A DNA stretch of 64,000 nt. Origin: 13-2-20CM-66-19 sp963824395 (lineage in GTDB: Bacteria > Pseudomonadota > Gammaproteobacteria > Steroidobacterales > Steroidobacteraceae). The translations under genes were made by a program, and so were the position numbers. The stretch's first letter is position 1. Each line of letters opens with the position of its first letter. Below are positions 52,045 to 60,673 of this stretch, in pieces. Below the pieces are notes generated by a model that saw only the letters and a program-made list of their open reading frames with translations, was not told the DNA's origin and did not search any database. The stretch is from the NCBI GenBank assembly GCA_963824395.1, contig CAWGPF010000004.1, forward strand, positions 248,001-312,000, written 5' to 3'.

Positions 52045-53019
52045 CTACGGGTGGCCGATCCGGGGCAGTACCTCACGCTCGAACAGGCGCAGGCTCTTCC
52101 AGGACAGATCCGGATCGAGGCCCCCCATGAGGGGATGGAACAGCAGCGTCCCCGAGGGTCCCAGATTCGTGGCGAGCTCGATGCATTCCTCGGGCGTTAC
52201 CACGGCATAGCCGCCCCGGCGCCGCAGGATGTCGGCCGAGTCCACCGGCTGGTAGGAGGAGTCGAGACCGGCCTCCGCGGCCCACTGGCCATAGGCGTTG
52301 GTCTCGTGCAGGGCGTGGGGTGCGATCCGGGCCCAGTCGGCCTCCGGCTCTTCCGTCACGTGCAGGAACGTTGGTCCGAAGTTCATGGCAGCCGTCGGGG
52401 TAAACCCCAGGCGCCGCGCCTCCACCACGTACTGCTCGTGAAGGTCCTTCAGGTGCGTGTCGAACCCCATCGCCTGCCGCGCTGCGCGGCGCGCGGCGGC
52501 GGGCGTCGAGCCCCCGAGCCACAGCGGTGGGTGAGGCCTCTGCAGCGGCCGGGGCGTGACCCGCATGCGACGGCCCAGGTACTCGAACTCCTCACCGCTC
52601 CAGGCGGCCCGCAGTACCCGGAGGTTCTCCTCGAGCAGCGCGCCGCGCTGTCGCGGGTCGACCCCGAACATGTGCAGCTCGCTTGGCACGTAGCCTGCGG
52701 CGAGGGTGACGTCCAGCCGGCCGCGGCTGATGTGGTCGAGGACGGCGATCTGTTCGGCGACGGTGACCGGGTTATGCAGCGTCAGCACCAGGGCGGCGAT
52801 CACGATGCGCAGGCGCTCGGTGCGCGCCCCGATGGCCGCCGCCGCGATCAGGGGCGCAGGCAGGTAGCCATCCGCTACGCCATGGTGCTCCGAGATCCGC
52901 ACGTGAGTGAAGCCGCACCGGTCGCCCCAGCTCACCATCTCGAGCATCTCGTGGTAAAGCCAGGTCCGGTCGGTGCCGAAGGAGGGCGCGCGCATGTCGA
53001 ACCGGAAGGCGATGTTCAT
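52045..53019 (-). CDS. LLM-class flavin-dependent oxidoreductase
   Basis: 324 residues from the ATG at 53019 (GGAG upstream); the frame is open to 53166 but that overlaps the phosphotransferase gene. Bacterial luciferase-like domain: MVSWGDRCGFTHVRISEHHG, HNPVTVAEQIAVLDHISRGR, DVTLAAGYVPSELHMFGVDP, PPLWLGGSTPAAARRAARQA. Uses FMN (or F420) for a monooxygenation. It fits a catabolic island, substrate unknown. Confidence 0.9.
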   Translation of the reverse strand: MNIAFRFDMRAPSFGTDRTWLYHEMLEMVSWGDRCGFTHVRISEHHGVADGYLPAPLIAAAAIGARTERLRIVIAALVLTLHNPVTVAEQIAVLDHISRGRLDVTLAAGYVPSELHMFGVDPRQRGALLEENLRVLRAAWSGEEFEYLGRRMRVTPRPLQRPHPPLWLGGSTPAAARRAARQAMGFDTHLKDLHEQYVVEARRLGFTPTAAMNFGPTFLHVTEEPEADWARIAPHALHETNAYGQWAAEAGLDSSYQPVDSADILRRRGGYAVVTPEECIELATNLGPSGTLLFHPLMGGLDPDLSWKSLRLFEREVLPRIGHP

Positions 53020-53077
53020 GATGGGCTCCTCACGAGTGAGGCCGGGTGGGACCAGGGGTACGCACGCGCTCGCCCCC

Positions 53078-54424
53078 TCAGTACTGCAGGCGCCGGTCGG
53101 CCATCGGGCCCATGGCCGCGCGCCACACGAGCTGCCGGCGCTGGTTGATACGCTGGAGGCAGCCAATCACGTCCGCCGCCAGCGGGCCCGCGGCGCCCTG
53201 GGACGCAGTGCGCAGGGCCGCGCGTGCCGCGGCGTGGCTGGCAAAGCGCCGACCCGTCAGGCGCTGCACATCCTCGATTTCCTCGCGCTCGAGGCGCTCG
53301 GCACCATAGGCGGCACGATCGCGCAGGTAGTGCGACAGCTTAGCCAGGCCCTGGGCACGGTCACGCGCATAGGGGTCGGCGAGGCCCGGCACCACGACCT
53401 GCTCGAGCGTGTGCAGGATGTAGTCGTGCAGGTACGCCTCGGGTGCAGCGCCTCGGAGCTGACCTCCCGGCAGATCGGCAACCTGGTGGCGCTCCGCGAG
53501 CGCGCGCACCAGTGCATCGGCAACCGACTGCCGGTAGGTGAGAAGCACCGGCAGGTTCTGGCTGGACGAGGGCCGCGACACCGCAAGATTCAGGCCGATG
53601 TACCAGCGCGTGAGCACGAGGATGACGCCGTAGGCGAGCGCGTTGCGGTCAACGCGTGACCCGGAGCAGGCCTCGTAGTTCGCGATGTGGTCGGCAGCAT
53701 CGCCGAACGGGACGCCGAGCGAGCGGCACAGAACGGCCGCCAGGTCCTCGAGCGGGTGCCCCATGTGCACGACCTCCCAGTCGATGATCGCGCGCAGGCG
53801 CCCGTCGGGCCCGAAGATGAAGTTGCCGGGTCCCACGTCGCCGTGCACGATGCGCGCCGGCTGCGATGGGTCGGGAATGTTCTTGCGCAGCCAGCCCAGG
53901 GCAAAGTCGATCTCCGGTTCTTTGACAATTGCGGCCGGCGCATACATGGACTGCAGGCGGGTGAGGTCGTGTTCCAGGGCTGCGCCGATGGTCGCGGTGG
54001 CGGCGAAGTCCGCGAGCGCAAGATCGCCCGGGTTGAGCGTGTGCAGGGCCACGACGTGCCGCATGAGGTCGGCCTGGATGACACGCTGCAGCTGCGGGGA
54101 AGCCTCGATCTGGTAGCTGGTCGTGCCTTCCACGAACTCCATGAGCATCGCGTTCTGCGCGGCGTCATAGGCGTGGATCCCCGGCACCGGAAAACCGCTG
54201 CGGCGCAGCGCCGAGATGACGCGGTACTCGCGCTCGATCGTGAACTCAGTGCCCGAGAGGGGCCCCGCGCCGTTGTCGACGCGCAACAGGTGTCGGGCGC
54301 CCTCAGGGGTGCTTGCGATGTAGCTCGTGCGCGAGCCGCCGCCCGGGATGAGTTCGAGGTTCACCTGGGGGGTCTTGAGCGCAGCGCTGGCCCAGGTGCT
54401 CAGGCGGGAAGGAGGGGCGGTCAT
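53078..54424 (-). CDS. Phosphotransferase (APH-fold) protein
   Basis: 448 residues, ATG at 54424, overlapping the next upstream gene's stop by 4 nt. Choline/aminoglycoside kinase fold: GGGSRTSYIASTPEGARHLL (N-lobe), HGDVGPGNFIF (catalytic loop; Asp at about 197), IIDWEVVHMGHPLEDLA (Mg site). The last 110 residues (LPVLLTYRQSVADALVRALA to the end) are a helical extension beyond the usual fold. Such proteins are common in terpenoid and steroid gene clusters. The role here is unknown. Confidence 0.9.
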   Translation of the reverse strand: MTAPPSRLSTWASAALKTPQVNLELIPGGGSRTSYIASTPEGARHLLRVDNGAGPLSGTEFTIEREYRVISALRRSGFPVPGIHAYDAAQNAMLMEFVEGTTSYQIEASPQLQRVIQADLMRHVVALHTLNPGDLALADFAATATIGAALEHDLTRLQSMYAPAAIVKEPEIDFALGWLRKNIPDPSQPARIVHGDVGPGNFIFGPDGRLRAIIDWEVVHMGHPLEDLAAVLCRSLGVPFGDAADHIANYEACSGSRVDRNALAYGVILVLTRWYIGLNLAVSRPSSSQNLPVLLTYRQSVADALVRALAERHQVADLPGGQLRGAAPEAYLHDYILHTLEQVVVPGLADPYARDRAQGLAKLSHYLRDRAAYGAERLEREEIEDVQRLTGRRFASHAAARAALRTASQGAAGPLAADVIGCLQRINQRRQLVWRAAMGPMADRRLQY

Positions 54425-55368
54425 TCAGGGGCGCCGCGCAAGAGGAAGCGGGCGCGCCGATGCTCGCGCCACAGGGGCACGCTCCACAGGTCCTGCTCTT
54501 CCCCGTAGGCGATTTCGCCCCCGATATCCCAGCGCATCAGATAGTGCCTGCTCAGCAGGTTCGGGTAGGGGGTGTAAGCGAACTCGTTGAGCGGCACGCC
54601 GGACGCGTGCAGGGAGCGCCCGGCGGAATCCTCGATATCGAGGGTAATGCGCTCCAGCTGACCGTCGCGGTACTGCACGTTGCGCTCGCCGCGGCTCACC
54701 GTCTCACGGTGCCCGTCGACGCTCAGGTAGCCGTTGAAGACCGGCTGGGAGTGTTCGGCCGCGTGGCAGAACCCGAGGAAGCAGCGGCGTCGCGAGCCGC
54801 CGTGGAAATACCCAAGGCGCACATCGTCGCGAATGACGCGCGGCCCCCAGGAGCGGTCGCGCACCCCGTAGGCGTTGATGGCGTGGCGGCGACCTTCGAT
54901 CTCTATGAACCCGGTGCACCATCCGCCCTGGTCCAGGTGACCGGCGAAGAAGTCCCCGGCCGCCCCGCGCGTGGTGACGTGCGGCGTGGTCAGGGCCTCG
55001 AACCGGAATTCCAGCAGCGCACGCGCGTTCTGGAAGCGCACCTGGTATTCGCGCCCCTCCTGCAGCGCCGTGATGGCCGTGCCGTTGTCCAGCGACAGGG
55101 CCTCGAGGCGCAGGGGGCCTGTAATGGGACGGTTCACGTCGTACTGGAAGACGGTGGCATCCCAGGGAACTGCTGCGGTGCGCTCCCACACGATGCAGCC
55201 GCCTCCGTAGATGCCGAATGCCGGCCTGAACCACTGATAGACGTAAGCGGTGAGTGCCTGCTCAGGGACGTAGGCTGCGAACCAGACCGCATCGGTCCAC
55301 TCCGCGCAGTCGTTCGGGTAGGGCTGGAAAGCATCCAGAGAGGTCCCGGTCTCCAGTTGCGGCCCCAC
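54421..55368 (-). CDS. DUF7065/CrtC-like protein
   Basis: 315 residues from a GTG at 55368 (GGAAGGGG upstream); the frame is open to 55461. Beta-rich AttH/CrtC-like pattern: DAVWFAAYVPEQALTAYVYQ, NAYGVRDRSWGPRVIRDDVR, LGYFHGGSRRRCFLGFCHAA, YLMRWDIGGEIAYGEEQDLW. The motif GVRDRSWGPR is typical of hydroxyneurosporene-synthase-like proteins. It is coupled to the phosphotransferase gene by an ATGA overlap. I cannot name the reaction. Confidence 0.75.
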   Translation of the reverse strand: MGPQLETGTSLDAFQPYPNDCAEWTDAVWFAAYVPEQALTAYVYQWFRPAFGIYGGGCIVWERTAAVPWDATVFQYDVNRPITGPLRLEALSLDNGTAITALQEGREYQVRFQNARALLEFRFEALTTPHVTTRGAAGDFFAGHLDQGGWCTGFIEIEGRRHAINAYGVRDRSWGPRVIRDDVRLGYFHGGSRRRCFLGFCHAAEHSQPVFNGYLSVDGHRETVSRGERNVQYRDGQLERITLDIEDSAGRSLHASGVPLNEFAYTPYPNLLSRHYLMRWDIGGEIAYGEEQDLWSVPLWREHRRARFLLRGAPE

Positions 55369-55496
55369 TTGGCACCCCTTCCTTAAGTGTCTACCGCGGT
55401 CCGGTTGCCGCACCCGTACTCTAGGGGCGCCGCGGCTTGCGCGGCAGCGACAGCGCCGCACAAAGAACGGGTCACGGGTGAGCGCCCGGCCGGCCC

Positions 55497-56603
55497 TCAG
55501 GCCTGCAGTACGTCTTCACGGTACGCCGACGGCGAGCAGCCGGTCCACTGCTGGAAGGCGCGCCGGAATGCACCCGCATCGCTGAAGTTAGCCAGGTCCG
55601 CGACCTCGTTGATGGTGAGGTCGCTGCGCCGCAGGAACTCGGTCGCGAGACTCAGCTGCACGCGCTTGCGGATCGTGGAATAGCTTGTTCCTTCATCGGT
55701 CAGCCGGCGCCGCAGCGTCCAGCCCGTGATGCCGAAGCGGCGCGCCACCTCGTCGACGCTCGGGACCTTCCGCAGCCGCATATGGCTGTCGATCATGGCG
55801 CGGTAGACGTGCTCGGACAGCGCGGTGCGCTGGCGCTCCCCGGCCAGCAGATTGAACGGGAAGTCGGCGAGCCGGGTGCTCAACTCCGAGGGGCGCCGGA
55901 TCACCGGATGCTCAAGAGCGCTGGCGTCGAAGGTCAGGCAGGTCTCGGTCCTGCCGAAGCGCGCCGGGCAGCTGAGGAGGCTCAGATGCAGGACCGAGCG
56001 GCGTGGCTGCGGGTGGCCGAACTCGGCAGCCTCCAGCGCTATGGCGTCATCGATCAGCCACTCATACAGCTTGTGCAGCAGCACGATATTGCACAGCTCC
56101 ATCGGCAGTGCGGCGGGGCTTGCGCTCCCCAGTACGGTCGTTATCCGCAGTTGCGCACGGCCCCGGTCGCTCGTGAGCGCTACGCGGCCGATGCGCCCCT
56201 CCAGGACCTCGAAGAACTGGGCCGTCGTGGCGATGGCGTCGCGCAGGTCCGCGCAGCCGAGGAGGCACTTGCTCAGCAGGACGAGCTGAGCGGCGGTCAG
56301 GCACGACCCGCGGTCGGTGCGCTCGATGTAAGCGCGCAGATACTCATGGCAGATGCGGGTCGCGCGGATGAAAGTGCCGGGCTCGATGGAACCGCGGCTC
56401 ACCTCGGCCGGCTCGCAACCCCCGGCCCGCAGGATGTCATGCGGATTGGCGCCGAGCTCATCGATGCCACTCAGCAGCCCGTGCAGCAGCGTCGGGGGCA
56501 CGCGGGCGCAGTCGGGGCGCGCGACGTGCTTGTGTGAGAGCGAGCGCGGCGCTGCGAGCGAATCCGCAGGTGCCGACGTCTCAGGCTTGCCGGGAAAGTC
56601 CAT
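55497..56603 (-). CDS. AraC-family transcriptional regulator
   Basis: 368 residues from the ATG at 56603 (GAGGGG upstream; ATGs at 56609 and 56654 also in frame). The frame is open to 57623, far into a TetR gene on the other strand; that part is not coding. An N-terminal Arabinose_bd-type domain is followed by the C-terminal double helix-turn-helix (VDEVARRFGITGWTLRRRLT, INEVADLANFSDAGAFRRAF QQWTGCSPSAYRED). Probably controls the catabolic island. It diverges from the TetR gene. Confidence 0.88.
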   Translation of the reverse strand: MDFPGKPETSAPADSLAAPRSLSHKHVARPDCARVPPTLLHGLLSGIDELGANPHDILRAGGCEPAEVSRGSIEPGTFIRATRICHEYLRAYIERTDRGSCLTAAQLVLLSKCLLGCADLRDAIATTAQFFEVLEGRIGRVALTSDRGRAQLRITTVLGSASPAALPMELCNIVLLHKLYEWLIDDAIALEAAEFGHPQPRRSVLHLSLLSCPARFGRTETCLTFDASALEHPVIRRPSELSTRLADFPFNLLAGERQRTALSEHVYRAMIDSHMRLRKVPSVDEVARRFGITGWTLRRRLTDEGTSYSTIRKRVQLSLATEFLRRSDLTINEVADLANFSDAGAFRRAFQQWTGCSPSAYREDVLQA

Positions 56604-56620
56604 GCCCATCGCCCCCTCGA

Positions 56621-56641
56621 TGATGCGATACTGTGTATCAT
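56621..56641. promoter_or_regulatory. Imperfect palindrome between araC-type and tetR-type genes
   Basis: GATAC, TGT, GTATC at 56627-56639, with outer TGATG(C) and ATCATCA continuing the symmetry with a one-base bulge. It lies just upstream of the AraC start (56603) in the divergent region. A likely operator for the TetR-family or AraC-family protein. Confidence 0.4.
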
Positions 56642-56777
56642 CATTGTATATCATCGTCAACGGCGGCGACCTGAAGGCGCTCGCTCCCCGCGGCGCCATC
56701 TGCAGCCGTGCGCGCAGTTGGTTCCAAAGAGCGCAAGAGCGCACAATGGCGGGTGTCCCCAGGATGCATTCCGAGCC

Positions 56778-57461
56778 ATGAAGCCCGTACGCAAGTACCA
56801 ACCGGAAGCCTCTCGCGTGGCGCAGGACGCACGCACGCGCCGGGCGCGCGCGCGCCCGAGCGGCCGCACGAAGCTGCAGCAGGAGCAGAAGGAGGAGACG
56901 CGCGAGCGGCTGCTGCGGGCTGCGCAGCAGGTATTCGACGGTCGCTCCTATGCGGCCACTTCTGTCGAGGACATCATCGTGGCGGCGGGCGCAAGCCGTG
57001 CCTCGTTCTATCGCCATTTCGACAGCAAATGGGAGGTCGCCAGCGCGTTGTGCGGCGAGGTGATGCCTGAGGCCTGGCAGCTCTGGCACGAGCTTGCAGG
57101 CTTCGGCAACCCGAGCGAGAGCGTCCTCAAGGACTGGCTGCGGCGCAGGCTTGCGCTCTACCACCGCCATCGCTCGATGTTCCTCATGATGCGCGAGGCC
57201 GTGGCGCTGGAGCCGGCGGGCGCTGCGGCCGTCGTACGCACCCACGATGAAGTGATTCACGTACTCGCCGCGGGCCTCAATGCCTTCAAGAAGGCGCTGG
57301 TGCGCACGGCCGCCGGTCAGCTGGCGCATATCCGCGCCTGTTTGCTGCTCATGCAGCTCGATGAGTTCACTTACACCCTGGCGGTGCGCGGCTGGGATGT
57401 GAACAACGAGATTGCTATCGACGTCATGTCCGCTCAGATCAAGAGTTTCATCGCCGACTGA
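56778..57461 (+). CDS. TetR-family transcriptional regulator
   Basis: 227 residues from the ATG at 56778; the open frame extends to 56718 without support. The helix-turn-helix begins at about 38 (KEETRERLLRAAQQVFDGRS, ATSVEDIIVAAGASRASFYR HFDSKWEVASAL). The first 35 residues are basic and disordered (KYQPEASRVAQDARTRRARA), an unusual extension. The C-terminal ligand domain contains LMMREAVALEPAGAAAVVRT. It is in front of the TonB receptor gene on the same strand, which it may repress. Confidence 0.88.
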   Translation: MKPVRKYQPEASRVAQDARTRRARARPSGRTKLQQEQKEETRERLLRAAQQVFDGRSYAATSVEDIIVAAGASRASFYRHFDSKWEVASALCGEVMPEAWQLWHELAGFGNPSESVLKDWLRRRLALYHRHRSMFLMMREAVALEPAGAAAVVRTHDEVIHVLAAGLNAFKKALVRTAAGQLAHIRACLLLMQLDEFTYTLAVRGWDVNNEIAIDVMSAQIKSFIAD

Positions 57462-57637
57462 GCGCGCACGCGGGTTGCATCTCGCCCGCCTTCCTTCAAA
57501 GCTGAGTCGATCTTTGCTCATTCCTGTCGCGCCGGCGCGCGCGCGCCACCCGTACAGTTCCCGCCGTAGCAGTTGCCGTGACGTCCGGATAGTGACTGCG
57601 GGTGACGCACCGTCTGTCATCACGATGAGGGGGTTGT

Positions 57638-59989
57638 GTGAGCGAGCGACCAGCCGTTTCTGTGTACCGCGCGTCTGCCGCGCGCCACCTGTCCGTCGTT
57701 GCGGCCTGTCTGGGCGCAGTGTCCGTGGGGAGCGTGGCCCGCGCCCAGGAGGCCGGCACCCTTGAAGAGGTGGTGGTGACGGCTCAGAAGCGTGAGCAGA
57801 ACCTGATCGACGTACCGATCGCGGTCACGGCCCTCAAGGGCGATTACCTCGAGCAGCGCAGCATCAATTCGGTCGACAAGCTCGATGGCCTGGCGCCGGG
57901 ACTGGTGGTCGTTCCGTATCCGACGCAGTCCAACAACGCGCAGATCGGCATCCGCGGCTCCGTGCAGCAGAACGGTGACATCGTCCTCGATCCCTCGGTA
58001 GGCATGTACCTGGACGGGGTCTATATCGGCAAGGCACAGGGCGCGATCTTCGAGATCGATGATCTGGCGCGTATCGAGGTGCTGCGTGGGCCGCAGGGGA
58101 CGCTCTACGGCCGCAACACTCTGGCGGGCGCCATCAACTTCATTACCAACAAGCCGGACGGCCACTTCGGCGGGTCCGCAGAGCTCGGCTTCGGCAACTA
58201 CAACGAGATGGAGGCGAAGCTCACGGTAAATGTGCCCATCACTGACTCTTTATATGTGCGGCTGTCCGGCTCAGGCCTGCGGCGCGACGGCAACGTGCGC
58301 CTCATCGGCGACCCGTACAACGTCGGCGGGGTGCCGCTCGGGGAGCTCTACAACGATTCCGTGGTGCATGACCCGTTCGGCGCGGAGGCGAAGAGCGGAC
58401 GCATGGGTGACAAGGATCACGTGGCGTTCCTCGGGCAGGTGCGCTGGCTGCCCGCTGACCACCTCACCCTCGACTACATGCTCGACTACAGCCGCGCGCG
58501 GGACACCCCGACGTACAGCCAGCTGCAGTCAGTCAATCCGAACGGGTTCCTCGGAGCCAACTGTCCGTACGGGCCGGCCGGGTGTATCCCGGCCTATCTT
58601 TACGTGCAGCCGAAGTACTCAAACACGGGGTTCATCGACAACACCCCGTCGGACTATGTGTCGATCGCCGGCCACGGGCTGACGGCGAGCTGGGATCTGG
58701 ATAGCGTGACGCTGAAGTCGATCACCGGGTACCGCACGATGAGCTACAACGATTTCCCGGCGGACCTCGATGGCACCCCCCTGTGGCTCGCGACCGGCGG
58801 GCTGCAGACCTCCTATTATTCGTTCAGCCAGGAGTTCCAGCTGACGGGCAAGTGGGGCACGCGCCTCAACTACGTGGGCGGCCTCTACTACTTTCAGGAT
58901 GAGGGTGACACCACCAACCCGCAGCGCTTCTTCTTCGGCAGTGTTAACTACGACACCAACTACGGCGGCAAAACGCACGCAGGCGCAGCCTACGGTCAGG
59001 CGGACTTCGCTGTCACCGACCGCTTCACCGTGACCGGCGGCCTGCGCTACACGCTGGAGGACAAGAGCATTCATCGCTCGGAAGTGTTACTGCCCGACAC
59101 GGTGCTGGTCGACGTCGGTGAGGCCTCGCACCGCTTCCACGCGCTCAATCCGACGGTTGTCTTCTCCTATAAGTTCACCGACAACCTCAACGCCTACGCA
59201 AAGTACGCCCAGGGCTACCGCAGCGGCGGGTTCAACGGCGAGGCCGGCTCGAACGAGGCCACCACTACGCCATTCAATGCCGAGACGGTCGACTCCTACG
59301 AAGTCGGGCTCAAGTCGAGCCTGTGGGACCGGCGTCTGGACCTTAACCTCGCCGGCTTCATCAACAATCACAAGAATATGCAGCTGTCGGTGTTCACAGC
59401 CGTGTCGTCGCTGCAGAGTCTCATCCAGAATGCCGGCTCCGCCAAAATGAGCGGCGTTGAGCTCGAGGCCGCGTTTCGCCCGGTGGAGGCGCTGCGGATC
59501 AGCGCAAATTTCGCCTACCTCAATGCCAGGTACAACACATACTACGACACTGACGCCGGTGGCGAGGTGATCAACGTGGCGGACAACCGTGTCATTCCGC
59601 ATGCGCCGAAGTGGCAGCTGTCCGGGGGTTTCGACTGGCGGGTGCTGAGTGCCGGCAAGGGCGACAGCCTGCACTTCATCACCGATGCCCGCTACACGAG
59701 CAGCTACTACCTGTACCCCTATGCGAAGACGGCGACCGCGGATTTCCCGCTGGTGTCGCTGGCCTCACTGACGCAGGCGGAGGCCCTCGGCCTCGTCGAT
59801 ACGCAGCTGCGCTGGGAGAACATTCCCGTCGCCTCGCAGACAGGCTGGGTGTCCGTGTGGTGCAAAAATCTTGCGAACGTGGTCAAGAAGCAGAACGGAA
59901 TCGACTTCGGCCCCTCGTTCGGGGAGCTGAACATCGCCAACTTCAACGATCCACGCACCTATGGCGTATCGGCGGGACTGAAGTGGTGA
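57638..59989 (+). CDS. TonB-dependent outer-membrane receptor
   Basis: 783 residues, GTG at 57638. Signal peptide ending near VARAQE; TonB-box/plug: LEEVVVTAQKREQNLIDVPI, IARIEVLRGPQGTLYGRNTL. The barrel ends in the aromatic motif GVSAGLKW. The plug and barrel type resemble receptors of catabolic clusters (steroid or aromatic import). It follows the TetR gene. Substrate unknown. Confidence 0.93.
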   Translation: MSERPAVSVYRASAARHLSVVAACLGAVSVGSVARAQEAGTLEEVVVTAQKREQNLIDVPIAVTALKGDYLEQRSINSVDKLDGLAPGLVVVPYPTQSNNAQIGIRGSVQQNGDIVLDPSVGMYLDGVYIGKAQGAIFEIDDLARIEVLRGPQGTLYGRNTLAGAINFITNKPDGHFGGSAELGFGNYNEMEAKLTVNVPITDSLYVRLSGSGLRRDGNVRLIGDPYNVGGVPLGELYNDSVVHDPFGAEAKSGRMGDKDHVAFLGQVRWLPADHLTLDYMLDYSRARDTPTYSQLQSVNPNGFLGANCPYGPAGCIPAYLYVQPKYSNTGFIDNTPSDYVSIAGHGLTASWDLDSVTLKSITGYRTMSYNDFPADLDGTPLWLATGGLQTSYYSFSQEFQLTGKWGTRLNYVGGLYYFQDEGDTTNPQRFFFGSVNYDTNYGGKTHAGAAYGQADFAVTDRFTVTGGLRYTLEDKSIHRSEVLLPDTVLVDVGEASHRFHALNPTVVFSYKFTDNLNAYAKYAQGYRSGGFNGEAGSNEATTTPFNAETVDSYEVGLKSSLWDRRLDLNLAGFINNHKNMQLSVFTAVSSLQSLIQNAGSAKMSGVELEAAFRPVEALRISANFAYLNARYNTYYDTDAGGEVINVADNRVIPHAPKWQLSGGFDWRVLSAGKGDSLHFITDARYTSSYYLYPYAKTATADFPLVSLASLTQAEALGLVDTQLRWENIPVASQTGWVSVWCKNLANVVKKQNGIDFGPSFGELNIANFNDPRTYGVSAGLKW

Positions 59990-60673
59990 CCCACGCAACC
60001 GACCGCTGGCAGCATTTCCGCGACCAGCCCGGTTTGGCTTGATGACCCGGGCGGACCGAAGGCGCGGGGGTCACTGGACCTTCACTGGCCGGTCGCGACG
60101 GATCACGGTGCGGCGTTGCCCTCGCGAACCCTCGGCGCGCTGCGGCCGGATAAGGTCGATGGATCAGCTCTAAGCCGTTGTTTTGTCGGCTCGCGGGTTG
60201 CAGTGGCAACCTAGACAAGGGTATACGCGAGTGCACCCAAGTGCCCACGCCAGGTGGTTGAGCCAGTTGAAGCTCTTCTCTCACCACCTTCGGGAGACCG
60301 ACTTCGGTTCGGCGGCTCAAAGGTTCCAGGCGGCCAGCGAGCTCTTGCGAGATCTGTGGAAAGAAACCCTCCAGAATAACTCGTAATCGTGAAGCGAATC
60401 TGCCGACTCACGAATCAAACGGCGAGTACCCCGTAAAATTCCAGCTGTGAATCCAACAGTTGGCACAGTGATATGTCTGTTGCAGGCGCCAGACATTGCG
60501 CTGAGTTTGTCGCGGCCTTGCGCAGCGTGTAAGGCGCTGGAAGGCGTAGTACATCCGCCGAGTGAGTGATGCTGTTATGTGGCTGTCTTTAATGCAGAAC
60601 GCTCGAGAATCCCAATGGATCCAGGCATCAACTCCCGCGGAAAAGTGCAGCGCCCAAGCGGCAGGGCGCGGAT
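59990..60673. other. Gene-free region
   Basis: 684 bp after the TonB receptor. Short frames are present but without any recognised protein or ribosome site. It contains GGGTTGCAGTGGCAACC near 60205, a short hairpin, and no copy of the intergenic repeat with proper boxes. It precedes the disordered segment from 60.67 kb. Confidence 0.4.

Noticed and set aside
56604..57623. N-terminal 340 residues of a 708-residue minus-strand frame fused to the AraC gene
   Set aside because: This part is antisense to a TetR gene; a ribosome site precedes the ATG at 56603.
60183..60386. 67-residue frame in the gap after the second TonB receptor
   Set aside because: No motif, no ribosome site, unsupported composition.
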